Positions 21,210 to 31,772 of a stretch of 64,000 nucleotides of DNA are shown in pieces (the first letter of the stretch is position 1; the number at the start of each line of letters is the position of its first letter). A program made the translations under genes and the position numbers. The DNA comes from Exophiala sp. HKRS030 (lineage: Eukaryota; Ascomycota; Eurotiomycetes; Chaetothyriales; Herpotrichiellaceae). Below the pieces are notes generated by a model, which did not search any database, was not told where the DNA came from, and saw only the letters and a program-made list of their open reading frames with translations. The stretch is from the NCBI GenBank assembly GCA_023897205.1, contig JAHWDD010000002.1, positions 4,774,001-4,838,000 on the forward strand. Direction: 5' to 3'.

Positions 21210-22120
21210 ATGACCTCTCCATCGCTAAACCAGACGTTCCCACCCTCGAGCATCTCCGACCACCCATCACTCAAACCCGCACTCCGTCTGCGTGTATACA
21301 TTGGGCCAGCGACCGAAGTTGGCAGCTTGTCTCGCGGGACGCCCTTGACGGTGGTACCCCTGACCAACGCGACTTTGGTGTCGGAGCCGGGGTTTCCGAT
21401 CCTCATCGACGCCCAGATGCGCGGCCAGGGCGTCGATTACGTGCATAATGATCCTGGTGGCAGGAGGATGCGGTTGAGTAGTGATCTGGTTGTTGGGTAA
21501 GTTTCCGCTTTCGATGTCGTGTTGGTAGAGGATGTGACAGGGTACTTGTGCTTTTGCTGATGTGTGGTTCGGTCTTTCAACGCTTGCAGGGAGGGAAGAG
21601 ATGGTATGCGAGAGGTAAATCTTACTCGCTAGATTCCGATTCGGATTTCCCCGTCCGACTTGAAGACTGACATTGCTGTTCTCGAAGACCATTCATATCC
21701 ATTATACGGGAATCATCGACATCAACAATGAAATGCGTAGGATCCTGGGAATGAGTGCCAATGCTGCCACAACCAGTTTCGGAGGCTCTTGTGAGTATGG
21801 TCCATTCTTTCTGTGCCCGTTGAAGATTAAAATCCCAGCCATCTCGTGTTGTTGTCATTTTAGCGCCGATTGTGACCTTTTTGTTGGTTGAAAGCTGAAC
21901 TTGTGGGTTAATCACAGTTATTCACGTGACTTTCGAAACCGGGGCGATGAGATTCAAACCACTTGAAGAGGCCATATTTGTCGGCGCGGGTAGGTTCATA
22001 CTCGATAGAGATGGCTTGAGTGCCGAATATCGCATCAGTCAGGTGTGTAAAGGTGTAGGAAATCCAGAACCTGAAAAGGATGAAGATATTCAGGTTCCGA
22101 TTGAGGAAAACACCTCATGA
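21210..22120 (+). CDS. DUF3237-family protein, four exons
   Basis: Spliced gene with exons 21210-21496, 21590-21614, 21688-21790 and 21918-22120, giving 205 residues with no frame conflict. The donors are GTAAGT, GTAAAT and GTGAGT, and the acceptors are TTGCAG, CGAAG and CACAG. Exon 1 carries the family opening (PALRLRVYIGPATEVGSL, then PILIDAQMRGQGVDYVHNDP). Exons 2-3 carry GEGRDGMRETIHIHYTG and the segment up to SFGGS, and exon 4 carries FETGAMRFKPLEEAIFVGAG with EYRISQV. The order matches the compact beta-barrel DUF3237 family, common in bacteria and fungi and of unknown biochemical function. The second exon is only 25 nt. The gene is convergent with the next gene, with 36 bp between stop codons. 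Confidence 0.85.
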
Positions 22121-22156
22121 CCTGCATAGCAATCAAGCTGAATTGAAATGCTTGGA

Positions 22157-22705
22157 TTAAGTAAGAAGCGGTCGCCTTTCGTCATTCAAGTTCGCGCCTT
22201 GATCTGTTTCCGTAGACGTGGAAGCATCCATATTAGATCTCCTCGACCATCTCGTCTTCCACCAGCCTGATTTTCGTGCCCGCCATCGTCTGCTCGTCCA
22301 TTTTGCAACTCTCACAAATAACACGATCAACAACAAGCTCGCTAGAGTGGCCCACACAGAGACCACAACACTGACGAATGTCATACTCGAGCAACGACAA
22401 CTGAATGGTCGGGCTCTCAGTTCCCACCTCTCGCGCCAGCCAAGCGGACATAATTCATCCGATTTTATTGGTGACAGAATCCCAAACGGGTAATCGTAGA
22501 CAGTATTAGGTACACAAGTCTGGGATGTTGCACACCAGGAACATGGATATTTGTTAGATGAGGATAGACATGCCTGGCAATGTGGTTGGATCCAGCAGTG
22601 GAAGAACAAATCGAGATTGTCGTTGGGAGCGAGATCTGATATATTTGTTTCTTGCAGATAGGATTCGATTTTTGGAGATAGCTCTGATCGGTCATACATG
22701 GTCAC
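22157..22705 (-). CDS. PSI-like cysteine-rich membrane protein
   Basis: Single ORF of 182 residues. Residues about 35-95 hold a Cys-rich module resembling plexin-semaphorin-integrin (PSI) domains: CWIQPHCQACLSSSNKYPCS, then WCATSQTCVPN, DELCPLGWRERWELRA and FSCRCS. A single strong membrane segment follows (MTFVSVVVSVWATLASLLLI), then a basic, Trp/Arg-rich stop-transfer stretch (KWTSRRWRARKSGWWKTRW). The tail ends ERRPLLT, an acidic dileucine-like sorting signal seen on vacuolar or endosomal proteins. No N-terminal signal peptide is visible, so a small upstream exon could be missing or the membrane segment acts as signal anchor. Similar fungal proteins are uncharacterised. Confidence 0.72.
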   Translation of the reverse strand: MTMYDRSELSPKIESYLQETNISDLAPNDNLDLFFHCWIQPHCQACLSSSNKYPCSWCATSQTCVPNTVYDYPFGILSPIKSDELCPLGWRERWELRARPFSCRCSSMTFVSVVVSVWATLASLLLIVLFVRVAKWTSRRWRARKSGWWKTRWSRRSNMDASTSTETDQGANLNDERRPLLT

Positions 22706-23921
22706 TGGACAGTGAGAAAAGCTATGTAGAATGCCTTGTATAGTAACCTATTCATCTATGCATTGAATTGACCACTATCATCTAAAACGTTGACCTCATT
22801 GCCGCCAGACGAGATCCGAAACGTGGACTATCAGTCACGTGATGCCAAGACCAGCAACTTCTAAACAAACCTGACATTCAACGACAATGGTCTTTCAACC
22901 GCAGACAAGGACACATCATTCCTTTCAACTCTTTGTGCTCGCAGTTGCTGAACCTCGACAGACATCCGAATGAAACGTATGGAGAATCCCATACAGTCAG
23001 AATATATATATATATATATGTATAAGGCTTCCAAAGGGGGGTCGTCTCAAAGATGGCTCAGGCGGCACGGCTATATTTGACAGCAATTCATGCGTATCCG
23101 TCTTCTCTTCACAAGATGCAGGCCAGTAGCAGATATTGCTCTTGGATGGCCACGCTAGCCAGGTATGTGAATGCAGAGGCATGCAAGCCGCAGGTTCGAT
23201 CAGATTCTTGAAGAACCTGCTGTCCCTTCCTCCACAGAAGTCATTCACTGTCTCGTGCCTCTGCGATATGCAGTGAAGGTGGCTTTGTCTCTGCCTATCC
23301 AGGCATAAAGTTGTCACACGAACAGAGTATTAGGCGGATCTCACAGTGCAGCTGCTTTGGTCCGTGACATTGCAGAACACCAGTTTTGGGCTCGAAGCAG
23401 CTCTGGTTACTTATATTGCCAACGCCCAGGACTTAACGCGTATGTGGCTGGACTACGAGTGAATGAGAAGACCCAGCGGGAACTTGCGTCCATCTGCTAT
23501 GATAGCTCAAGATACCAGCAGAGAAGCATCCGGGCCATTTTCATAAGAGTAATGGCCAGTATCATTCCGACCGATCCAACTTCTACTTAGGTAGGAATTC
23601 GAGGAGATCATGCTTCGCTCTCCTGGGGAGAGAACTGATTCTCTGTGTTGGCAAACATGATCGCAAATGTTTGGGGACCTTTGGATTTCTTCTTCACTTG
23701 ACCACTTCACTATCTGTCACTCGGGAATAACAATAAAAACAATAAAAACAGGCATCCTTTCTTTCATTCACTCGTTTCCCTGCCACCTTGTTCACGGCAA
23801 ACGGACTCGAGTTAGTACCTCGAACTCTTTCTCTCACCAACTCTTCCACTTCCTTCTTTCTTTTGTCTCCATCGACTGTCTACAAATCGAAACCATCAAA
23901 CAACTGTAAACAATCATCAAA
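22706..23921. other. Spacer with TA microsatellite
   Basis: 1.2 kb between the PSI-like gene (minus) and the coiled-coil gene (plus), so it contains two divergent promoters. A TA dinucleotide run is at 23002-23019. The last 200 bases before 23922 are CT- and CA-rich, typical of a fungal 5' leader (CTCTTTCTCTCACCAACTC). The minus ORF at 22997-23317 has no motif. Confidence 0.5.
23002..23019. repeat. (TA)n microsatellite
   Basis: Nine perfect TA dinucleotides in a divergent intergenic region. Confidence 0.9.
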
Positions 23922-26900
23922 ATGGCTTTCGGATTCGAGCACGTCGTCCTGTACATGAGTGTCATCGTAAGATACCTCGCAAACGCTCCACGCGCAGTCT
24001 CCGATGCCACTTGGAGTTGGCTGGCCCAAAAGACCATGCCAACCTACTACATCGAACACGCCGCCAAACGCCCGTCCCCTTTCCCTTAACAGATGCCATT
24101 GTGGCAACATTCCTCGAACTGTCCTCTCCTACCACCTCTCGTGAGGCATACTTGACCTGGAAGGAATCAAGATATGCCAGAGAAGAATCAATCGAGCCGT
24201 ATTGGAGAACCACAACGGCAACCGTATCGAAGGCACTGGTGACCCCCAGTACCAACCGCCAACCTGGGACCGAGACCGAGACTGTGCTATTGTCTTCCTC
24301 ATCAACACTCATTGCAACACCCGAACTCATTCAGACGGCACCCTCGACATCGGTCACTGGCTTTGATCATGCAACACTCCCTCTCCCTCCATCTGCAAAC
24401 GGTATAATCTGTTTTGGCCACGAGCTGAGCGAGCTGCAAGTCTGTATGCTGGTCGGAGTCCTCATGGCTTTACCAACATTGCTTCGTTTGTTCGTCGATG
24501 GCATCACAAAGATCTGGTCGATCTGGAGGCCTCCAGTCGCAATAGCTACCGCACAACCAACACAACCGCCACCAGTAGCGAACCAGGTCATTCTCGCCAC
24601 CGCTCCATCATCCACCACTACAGCTTCTCAGACCCCTCTTCTTCCAGCCATTTTCTGGGTTCCACCATATCCCATCTGGGATTTCCGGTTCATCGTTGCA
24701 CAACTCTACCGCTTCAGACATTACTTCGATCCTGCCAACTGGAGTCCTCTCTGCCGTCGAAGCCTTCATTGCTTGGTCTGGGGTATCTGCTTTACTGTCA
24801 TCATGGCATTCGGATTACTCACATCTTTCTTCTGGGCAATCTTCATCATTTTCAGCTACTCCGTGGCTTACGCTGGGACTCACTGTCAAGAATGGTACTT
24901 GGCTAGGCCATCATGCGATGTGATGACGAACATCTTCCTTGGTCACATGGTCGACCCGCTACAGTTATATTCAAGTTCAAACTGGCCACGCACAAGACTT
25001 GCTTTCGCTGCCTTTTTCGGCTTCTATGACTTCAACCGGCTTCAAGATACACGGGTCCAGCAGAATACATTCACTACCCCCTACACGCCAGGCAACACTC
25101 CACCACAAGTACTTGATCAAGCACCAACTGCGAAAGAGTTGGAACTCCTTGCAAAGCTTGAAGCCATGAGGGATAAGTGCCTGTCTCTTCGAAATGAAAA
25201 GGTTCAACTCACAAATGAGATGGAAGAACAAAAGGCATCGAGTGCAGTTTACCGATTCACAGCACAACGACGATACGAGGATTTGTACAAGAATTATAAA
25301 TTCCTCGAAGGTAACTGGCGCTGCGACAAGGAGAAGGCCCAAAAGCACGTTGAGGCTGCCGCTGCGTCCGAGAAAGCACATGAGGCACTCCGACAACAAT
25401 TGTCCGAACTAAAGAATGCCGTTGAAGTCGAGCGACTTGAGAAACAAGAATTTGACAAGCGCCATAATGAGCTTAAGGACTCTCTTCAACGATCTGAAGC
25501 ACGCGCTGAACAACTCAATGGAGATGTCTCTGCTAAGATCGATCCAATCAAGAAACGTGCCGATGAGGCTGAATCACATGCAACTGCGGCAACACAGGCC
25601 AGGCGCTTGGCTGAGGAAAAACTCGAGCAAGTCATCGAACAAGGCACAAGCATGGTCGCAGAGTTAAGAAAGCAGGTCGAGACGCTCACACTTGAGAAAG
25701 ACAAGCTGACCTCTGAGAAAGTCGAGCTAAGCTTTGAGAAAGAGAGGCTCGGCTCTGAGAAAGAGACATTGCAATCTGTGACACAAAAGCTGCAATTTGA
25801 CATGAATCAATTGATGAGGGATAACAACAATGCTCAAGCTGAAAATGCTCGCTTGATCGGATTAGGCAACAAGATCCAAGACGAGCTGGCCCATGCAACC
25901 TCAAAAGCCAAAGAGAATGATGAGAAGATGCGTCAACTTCAAGTACAGAACGCAGAGCTCTTGAAAATGGTGCAAAATAGACCTGCTTCAAGCCCAGGCC
26001 TCAATACCTCAACAGGCTCTGGACTACTGAGTAGTCGTTTTGCACCACCGCAACCACCACACGTTGCCCCATCTTCATTAAGCAAAGGCAATAATCCCGG
26101 CCTGAATATCCCTGTTCCTTTTTCGCATGGCACCATGGACCACTCGTGGAAAGCGAAAATTGTCAGAGAACCAGATCCTCGTGGTGCATACACCGCAGCT
26201 TACATGTCCATATCGATGATGGACGAGTACAACAAGTTCTCGCACGAAGAGCTTCGATTGGCTGATTACAACAAGTTTGGCAGCCGTTCCCGAGAAGATG
26301 ATGACAACGTTGTCATGAATGACATTCCTCCCGAAGATATGGCTGAACAACAAAACTTCCAAGAAGCCCTCCAGATGACAGGCCTAGAGGATATTCAGCA
26401 ATTCAATCAGGATCCCTCATGGGGTACGATCACACAACCGGCAGTTCACCCATTTGCCCAAGCTTTTACACAGAACACCGATTTCCCCGCGTTTCAGCAG
26501 AGCCAATCTTTTCAAACATCTTTGATGCCTCCTCCACCGGTGCCCTCAAGAGTTATACCTGGCCTCGGAATTTTTAATTTTCTTCAGAACAACAATCTAT
26601 CACCTCAGGCACAAACAGAGTCTATCTTGGCTGCAGTACCACCTAGTGCGTCGAGTATCGAGGCTGCGCGTCCCGTTGAGCTGGCAAAACTCCTCGCTGA
26701 GAAGGCAGCCTGGCATCAAGAGCATAAGGCACATCAGGCTCAGACCCGAGAAAACGTGAAAGCTGCGAGACAGGCATGGGAACGGGGAGCATCGCCGGCA
26801 AAGGCATCATCCGAAGTCATGGAGCAGAGAGAGATCAAGCCTCTTCCTCCGCCCAAGCCAAAGTTAGTGCTCAAATTCAATCCACAAAGTGTTGCCGCTG

Positions 26901-27490
26901 ATCAAATCACAGTGCAGGCACACCCCGCAACAGTGTTCTGCCCTTCAGCATGTCCTGAAGAGACTGGGAAAATCAACTTTGTTGAGCCAGTCCCGGGTAA
27001 TCATCTTTCAGCCACTGGAGCATCCCTACAACCGACTCTTTCAAAAGCACCACCCACGGATGAGTTCGGAAACGTCATTATTCCTGCATTTGTGCCAAAT
27101 GCATCTTCTTTCATTATTCCAACCACTACGACAGCCCCGGCGGAAAACTCAAATGCCATGCCTCCAAGTCCTCCAGCATCGCCGTCACCAAAGCCGACTC
27201 TTCCATCTGCTCCGAGTAAGGTGACCAAGATCCTTGTACCCACTCCTCAGTCCAAGATCATTTCACCCAACCCTAAGCCCAAGCCTGGGTATCTCTCATT
27301 CACACCGTCCACAATCCCGAAACTCAAGCATGATGCGGGAGCGTACAAAATGAAACCGTCGCCTCTGGCTCAATCATTGAGTGCAAATGCCTCAATTCCA
27401 AGACCACCATCCAACTTGTCAACGCCACTGCGAATCCGCGATTTTATCGGCAACGACTCCGGTGATGAATCTGAGGACGGTATTGATTAG
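23922..27490 (+). CDS. Large membrane-anchored coiled-coil protein, frame break near N-terminus
   Basis: The ATG at 23922 (context CAAAATGG after a CT-rich leader) opens a frame beginning MAFGFEHVVLYMSVIVRYLA that hits TAA at 24087. The main frame, open until 27490, has no ATG of its own upstream of its first hydrophobic segment. Adding one base around the CCCC run at 24076-24079 joins them into one protein of 1189 residues; an intron is the alternative. Features in order: a membrane segment (LQVCMLVGVLMALPTLLRLF), a second hydrophobic stretch (CLVWGICFTVIMAFGLLTSF), a long coiled coil of about 280 residues rich in Glu/Lys/Leu heptads (AELRKQVETLTLEKDKLTSE), then a Pro/Ser/Ala-rich disordered C-terminal half. 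No enzyme domain. A tethering or scaffolding role at a membrane is inferred from architecture only. The stop is TAG followed by CAATCA. Confidence 0.72.
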
Positions 27491-28348
27491 CAATCAGAGC
27501 AACGCCTGGCCACCAAAAGATGTGAAGAAGTCATGGCCAAAGGAAAAGCACAAAGCAGCATTACTGAAAGTCAAAGTTCAGTAATGGAGCTAGCAGACCG
27601 CCTGGACAAAGAGCAGGCCGAAGAAAAATGGAATGAAAGTACTCAGAAACGAGCACAACCGACTGAGGTCATTGACCTATGAGAATCTTGTCCGTCAACA
27701 AAGGAGGCGTCGTCATTTCAAAGGGCGGCGCTCTCCCAGTACAAGCATGATATCGACATTAGGAGCGACTGTCATTTCAAAGAGGCAGTCGCTCCAGGGA
27801 AAACAATCATTGGAATGAATGAAGATTCTTGGCGAGACAAGCAATGGGATGAATTGGTCAAAAGGGTTCAAAGGTCATGGATGAAGGAAATCATTCGGGG
27901 TTGTCTCTTCAACAAGGTGTTCATGTTTTTTAGTGGGCAATTTCACCGGGATGTGGTTTTAGGCAGGGTCTTCAATGAGAACAGGAGACATTTGCATGAG
28001 CTGGAGCAACCACTCACAGACTATTATTGTCTAGTAGATAGCAGCGGCAGTCCGCAAGACAACTCTTGTATGGGAGTCAAGAATCCTGTAAAATCAAAGT
28101 TGGTCCAAAAAAAAACCTTTGCCAGACCATCGACCAATCCGCGTAGAAAATTTCCATATCCAAATCCTTCATCCCAATGTTTTACCCTAAGTTGCCCTTG
28201 CCAGGATCAAGAAGCAATCATTTCACAAGAGTGGGTATCATCAAGAAGCTTGCCATTGAGTCGGGGCCAAACCCAGCCCACCACCCTGATCAAGTTACGC
28301 GCGTCCAGCAACCTCGAGGAGGCAAAGGAGTGGGCGCGTATGAGGTAA
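27491..28348 (+). pseudogene. Coding-like 3' extension of the coiled-coil gene
   Basis: After the TAG at 27488-27490 the same frame stays open for 63 codons to TGA at 27680-27682. The translation is charged and helical like the upstream protein (for example ATKRCEEVMAKGKAQS, then SVMELADRLDKEQAEEKWNE). Near 27635 the frame one base ahead becomes protein-like (VLRNEHNRLRSLTYENLVRQ). From about 27700 the original frame resumes (SQYKHDIDIRSD, then MNEDSWRDKQWDELVKRVQR, SWMKEIIRGCLFNKVFMFF), ending near 28070. This looks like the former C-terminal part of the same protein, now separated by stops and frame changes, or reachable only by readthrough and corrected sequence. No family recognised. Confidence 0.4.
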
Positions 28349-29047
28349 AGGCAGATTTATTTCTGTGTTCCCATTGGTGCACAAATACAGAGAGAAAAGG
28401 CATTAAGCCCCATGGCTCTGCGGCGAGAAAAAGCTTACAATTTTTTTGCTTGTTCACGCCCTTGATGAACTAAACTGGTTTCGTGGGAACGGCACCAAAC
28501 GATCAGGATTTCTACCGTCCATCCATTGCTGGGTTTCATGCTCGGCATCGACACACTCACTCGCTTATTCCAGCCTACATGCCTGACTACATATTCCGTA
28601 CATACACACATACGTCAGACTAACTAGTTCGTTAGTCACAGTGGGGGCTGGCAGATATTGGCTGGTGCCTGAAGCCCCAAAGCTTGATCTCCGAACGTTG
28701 TAAAAGTTTACACTCAGAGTCATCAAGAAGCTCGGCCGAGCTTGAGTATTCCGAAGGTGAAATCATAACGAGATAGAGCCGAGGAGTTCAACAGTTTATT
28801 CCTGCCTTCTGAGATCCTCGCATGCTGGTCGATCTAGGGTCAAAGGAGAAGTCACGCTGCTCTGACTAGTTGGTTGGACAGTGCGGGCACGAAGCGCTCC
28901 AAGCTGGCCAAAGACCGTAATCAGGCGAGAGAGCTATATTTTCATTCGACAACGACGACGACGACGACAGAACACTTGATTCAATCTGACTGAAGCTAGA
29001 ACACGGTAAGATCAGTCCACACATAAAGTCCAGGCAAATCAAACACA
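28349..29047. other. Promoter-side spacer of the MFS gene
   Basis: About 700 bp without a gene. It contains the short ACTAGTTCGTTAGT type motif common in the spacers and an ACG trinucleotide run at about 28951-28967 close to the MFS start. The MFS promoter and leader should lie at its right end. Confidence 0.45.
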
Positions 29048-31190
29048 ATGTCACCCTCCGCCTCGCCGTCCCTCGACGAAACGCCACCAAACACCACAAC
29101 CCAGCACATCCAGCACGCACTCAAAGCCATCCTCTCCGAACTCGGCCTGGTGACACTGTACCACTCCCCACGCGACTCGAAGATCCTGATCCTGCAACGC
29201 TTCGTGCGACTGTTCGCGTATGGCGGCTCGACGCTGATCCTGGCAGCATACCTGTCTGCGCTGGGAAACCCGACCATCCGGATCGGATTGTTTATGACGC
29301 TGACGCTGGTCGGGGATGTGTTTATCAGTTTCCTCCTGACGCTCGTGGCGGATGCGTTGGGTAGACGCGCGATCCTGGTTTTGGGTGCGGCTTTGATGAG
29401 TGCCAGTGGCGTTGTGTTTGCGGTCAGTGGGAATTATTGGGTTTTGTTGGTTGCCGCCATTGTCGGTGTGATTAGTCCCAGGTATGTGGGCCTTTGTCGC
29501 ATGTTTTGTTATTCTATGTGATGCTATGCGTTGTATCTCGCTCTATACGACTATGGACGATTACCTTCCTCCTACCAGGCCCCTCATGAAGAGTGAAACA
29601 ACTAACACAATCCTCCTTGTCAACAGCGGCAACGAAATCGGCCCCTTCCGCGCGATCGAAGAATCGACCATCGCACATCTAACCGCCAGCGGCGACCGCA
29701 GCGACATCTACGCATGGTACTCGCTGATCGGCACAGGGGCACAGCACTGGGATTCATCACATGCGGATGGATCATCACGTTCCTCAAGCACGACAAGCAG
29801 TGGACTGAGATCAAAGCGTACCGCTTGGTCTTCATCATCTATGCTGCCGTTGGCCTTGTCAAGTTGATCCTGGCTTTGTTGCTGAGCAGTGCGTGTGAGC
29901 TTGATCGAAGACCAAAGTCTGCAGGAGTAACGGCAACGGCACCAGCACCAGCACCAGCGTCAGGAACGGTGGGGACGTCGACGGTGGATTCTAACTCGGG
30001 TGCTGTTGCTGACGAGACGGCGCCGTTACTCGGAAACAATGCTGGTTCGTCGACGATTCAGAACAACAAGAAGAAAGACAAGAAGAAGCAGAAAAGCTCT
30101 AGATTCCGCCTCCTCCCGGAGATCAGCAAGGAAAGCCGCGTCGTGCTGCTGCAGCTTTGCATATTGTTCGCATTCGACAACTTCGCCTCTGGATTGGCTC
30201 CTCTGTAAGTTGATCACCGAACATCCCTCACTCTGATCCCCCAATATCACCACCTAATAACATGACCTGTGACGTCTCTTCTCAACCTAACCTCCATTCG
30301 AGAGATTCAGTGGATACATCTCGCTAACGCAAACCTCTCTCTCTCCTCGTGAATAGGTCATGGGTGACGTTCTTCTTCAAGCAAAAATTCGGCCTGTCCG
30401 AGGGCAAGCTGGGCTCCATCTTCTCCATCACAGGCGTCATTTCCGCGCTGTCGATGCTGGTGGCGTCGTCAATATCGAAACGCATCGGGAATGTCAAGGT
30501 ATGTCAGGTCGAAACACAAACAATACGTCCTCGTTGTCCATTCTTAGCAGGTAGCGAGCTACTTGTCCTGCTGGGGTTTCTTGATTTTTCTTCCTGTCCT
30601 CGGCTTTGTTCTCCTATTCTCCGGGCGTTCCTCCTCCCTTCTTCCCCTCCCCTGCCCATCCCCTATCCTCCTCCTCCCCATCCATGGAATCCCAACTCCC
30701 TCATCAACTAACCAACCAACCACTAACCACCCCCCATGAACAGACGATGGTATTCACACACCTACCAAGCGCGATCTTCCTCGCGCTAATCCCACTCCCA
30801 TCAACGCTTCCTACGGCGCTAACGTTCCTGATCGGGCGCGCATGCACACAATCGATGGACGTAGCGCCACGATCTGCATTCCTCGCCGCGATCGTGCAGC
30901 CGCACGAGCGCACCGCCGTCATGGGCACCATCAACCTGGTCAAGACGTGTTGCCAGAGTCTGGGCCCGCTGATCACCGGCGCCTTGGCCGCCCACCATCT
31001 CTTCTGGGTCTCGTTTGTCGCCGCCGGCTCGTTGAAGGCCAGTTATGATTTGGGCCTGCTCGCCGTTTTTGTCGAGAGGAATAGAGCCGTGAGGGCTAGC
31101 GCTGGGGCTGGGCCTGGGGATGATGAGAGACAGGAGGAGGCGGAGGGGGAGGAGGGGGGGGATAGTAATGCTGCGCGGCAAGGCGTTTGA
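29048..31190 (+). CDS. Major facilitator superfamily transporter, four exons, one frame break
   Basis: Exons 29048-29481, 29627-30204, 30357-30498 and 30744-31190, with donors GTATGT, GTAAGT and GTATGT, and acceptors AACAG, AATAG and AACAG (CTAAC branch sites precede two). Exon 1 carries the first membrane helices and the family signature LVADALGRRAILVLGAAL between helices 2 and 3. Exon 2 carries GNEIGPFRAIEESTIAHL, then DIYAWYSLIG, where the frame breaks: one extra G in the four-G run 29736-29739 restores GTALGFITCGWIITFLKH. A long cytosolic loop with Lys-rich NKKKDKKKQ follows. Exons 3-4 carry the C-terminal half (SWVTFFFKQKFGLSEGKLGS, then RACTQSMDVAPRSAFLAAIV). Corrected length 533 residues. 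Substrate unknown; plasma or vacuolar membrane expected. Confidence 0.85.
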
Positions 31191-31772
31191 GAATGATGGT
31201 GGTCGAAGACATGTTATGTTGTTGTGTTGTTATGTGTCTGCGGGAAGGGAAGGAGAGTGGCTACCTCGGTTGGGTGGGGGGGGGGGAGATTGAACTTGGT
31301 CGTAGTGGGTTAGATGTTAGATGGGCATAGAATTCCTCTCTGATTTGTGTATATGTGTGTGTATGTGTGTGAGTGAGTGCGTGATTGGATTACGCGCCGG
31401 CTGTCTCTGAGCGCGGACTTCATTTCATTTAGATATCGGCCAGCTACTCTCGAGCGTGTTCTCTCTTGAAGCCTTTCACGGGATTCGGCGGCGTTCTCGA
31501 GGATAGAAGACATTTAAGACATTTAAGACATTTGAAAGCGGAGCAGCCGTGCAGCTATTCCTGCCGCAGCCGTAAATTATTAGATCAATCTCCATGGACA
31601 TTACATTACCGCCGCAGATGTTAGGCTAGATATATCTATCCTGATCAAACACGATCCCTTCCCTCCCTCACCTCGCATACTGTGGACTGCACTGCATATT
31701 TCCCGTCGACTCTGTCCCATTCCGCTAAAACCACCTATACTTCTTCACCAACAACCCGTTTGTGATATCACA
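31191..31772. other. Convergent intergenic region with G-run and TG repeat
   Basis: 582 bp between the 3' ends of the MFS gene (plus) and the glycosidase-like gene (minus). It contains a run of about ten G near 31277 and a TG-rich stretch (GTGTATATGTGTGTGTATG) near 31347-31385. A short ATTTAAGACATTTAAGACATTT triple repeat lies near 31512. No coding signal. Confidence 0.5.

Noticed and set aside
24367..24618. Minus ORF opposite the coiled-coil gene
   Set aside because: Antisense shadow of a well-supported coding exon.
9402..31190. A secondary metabolite cluster around the oxidoreductase and MFS genes
   Set aside because: No PKS, NRPS, terpene synthase or P450 lies between or next to them, and housekeeping genes separate them.
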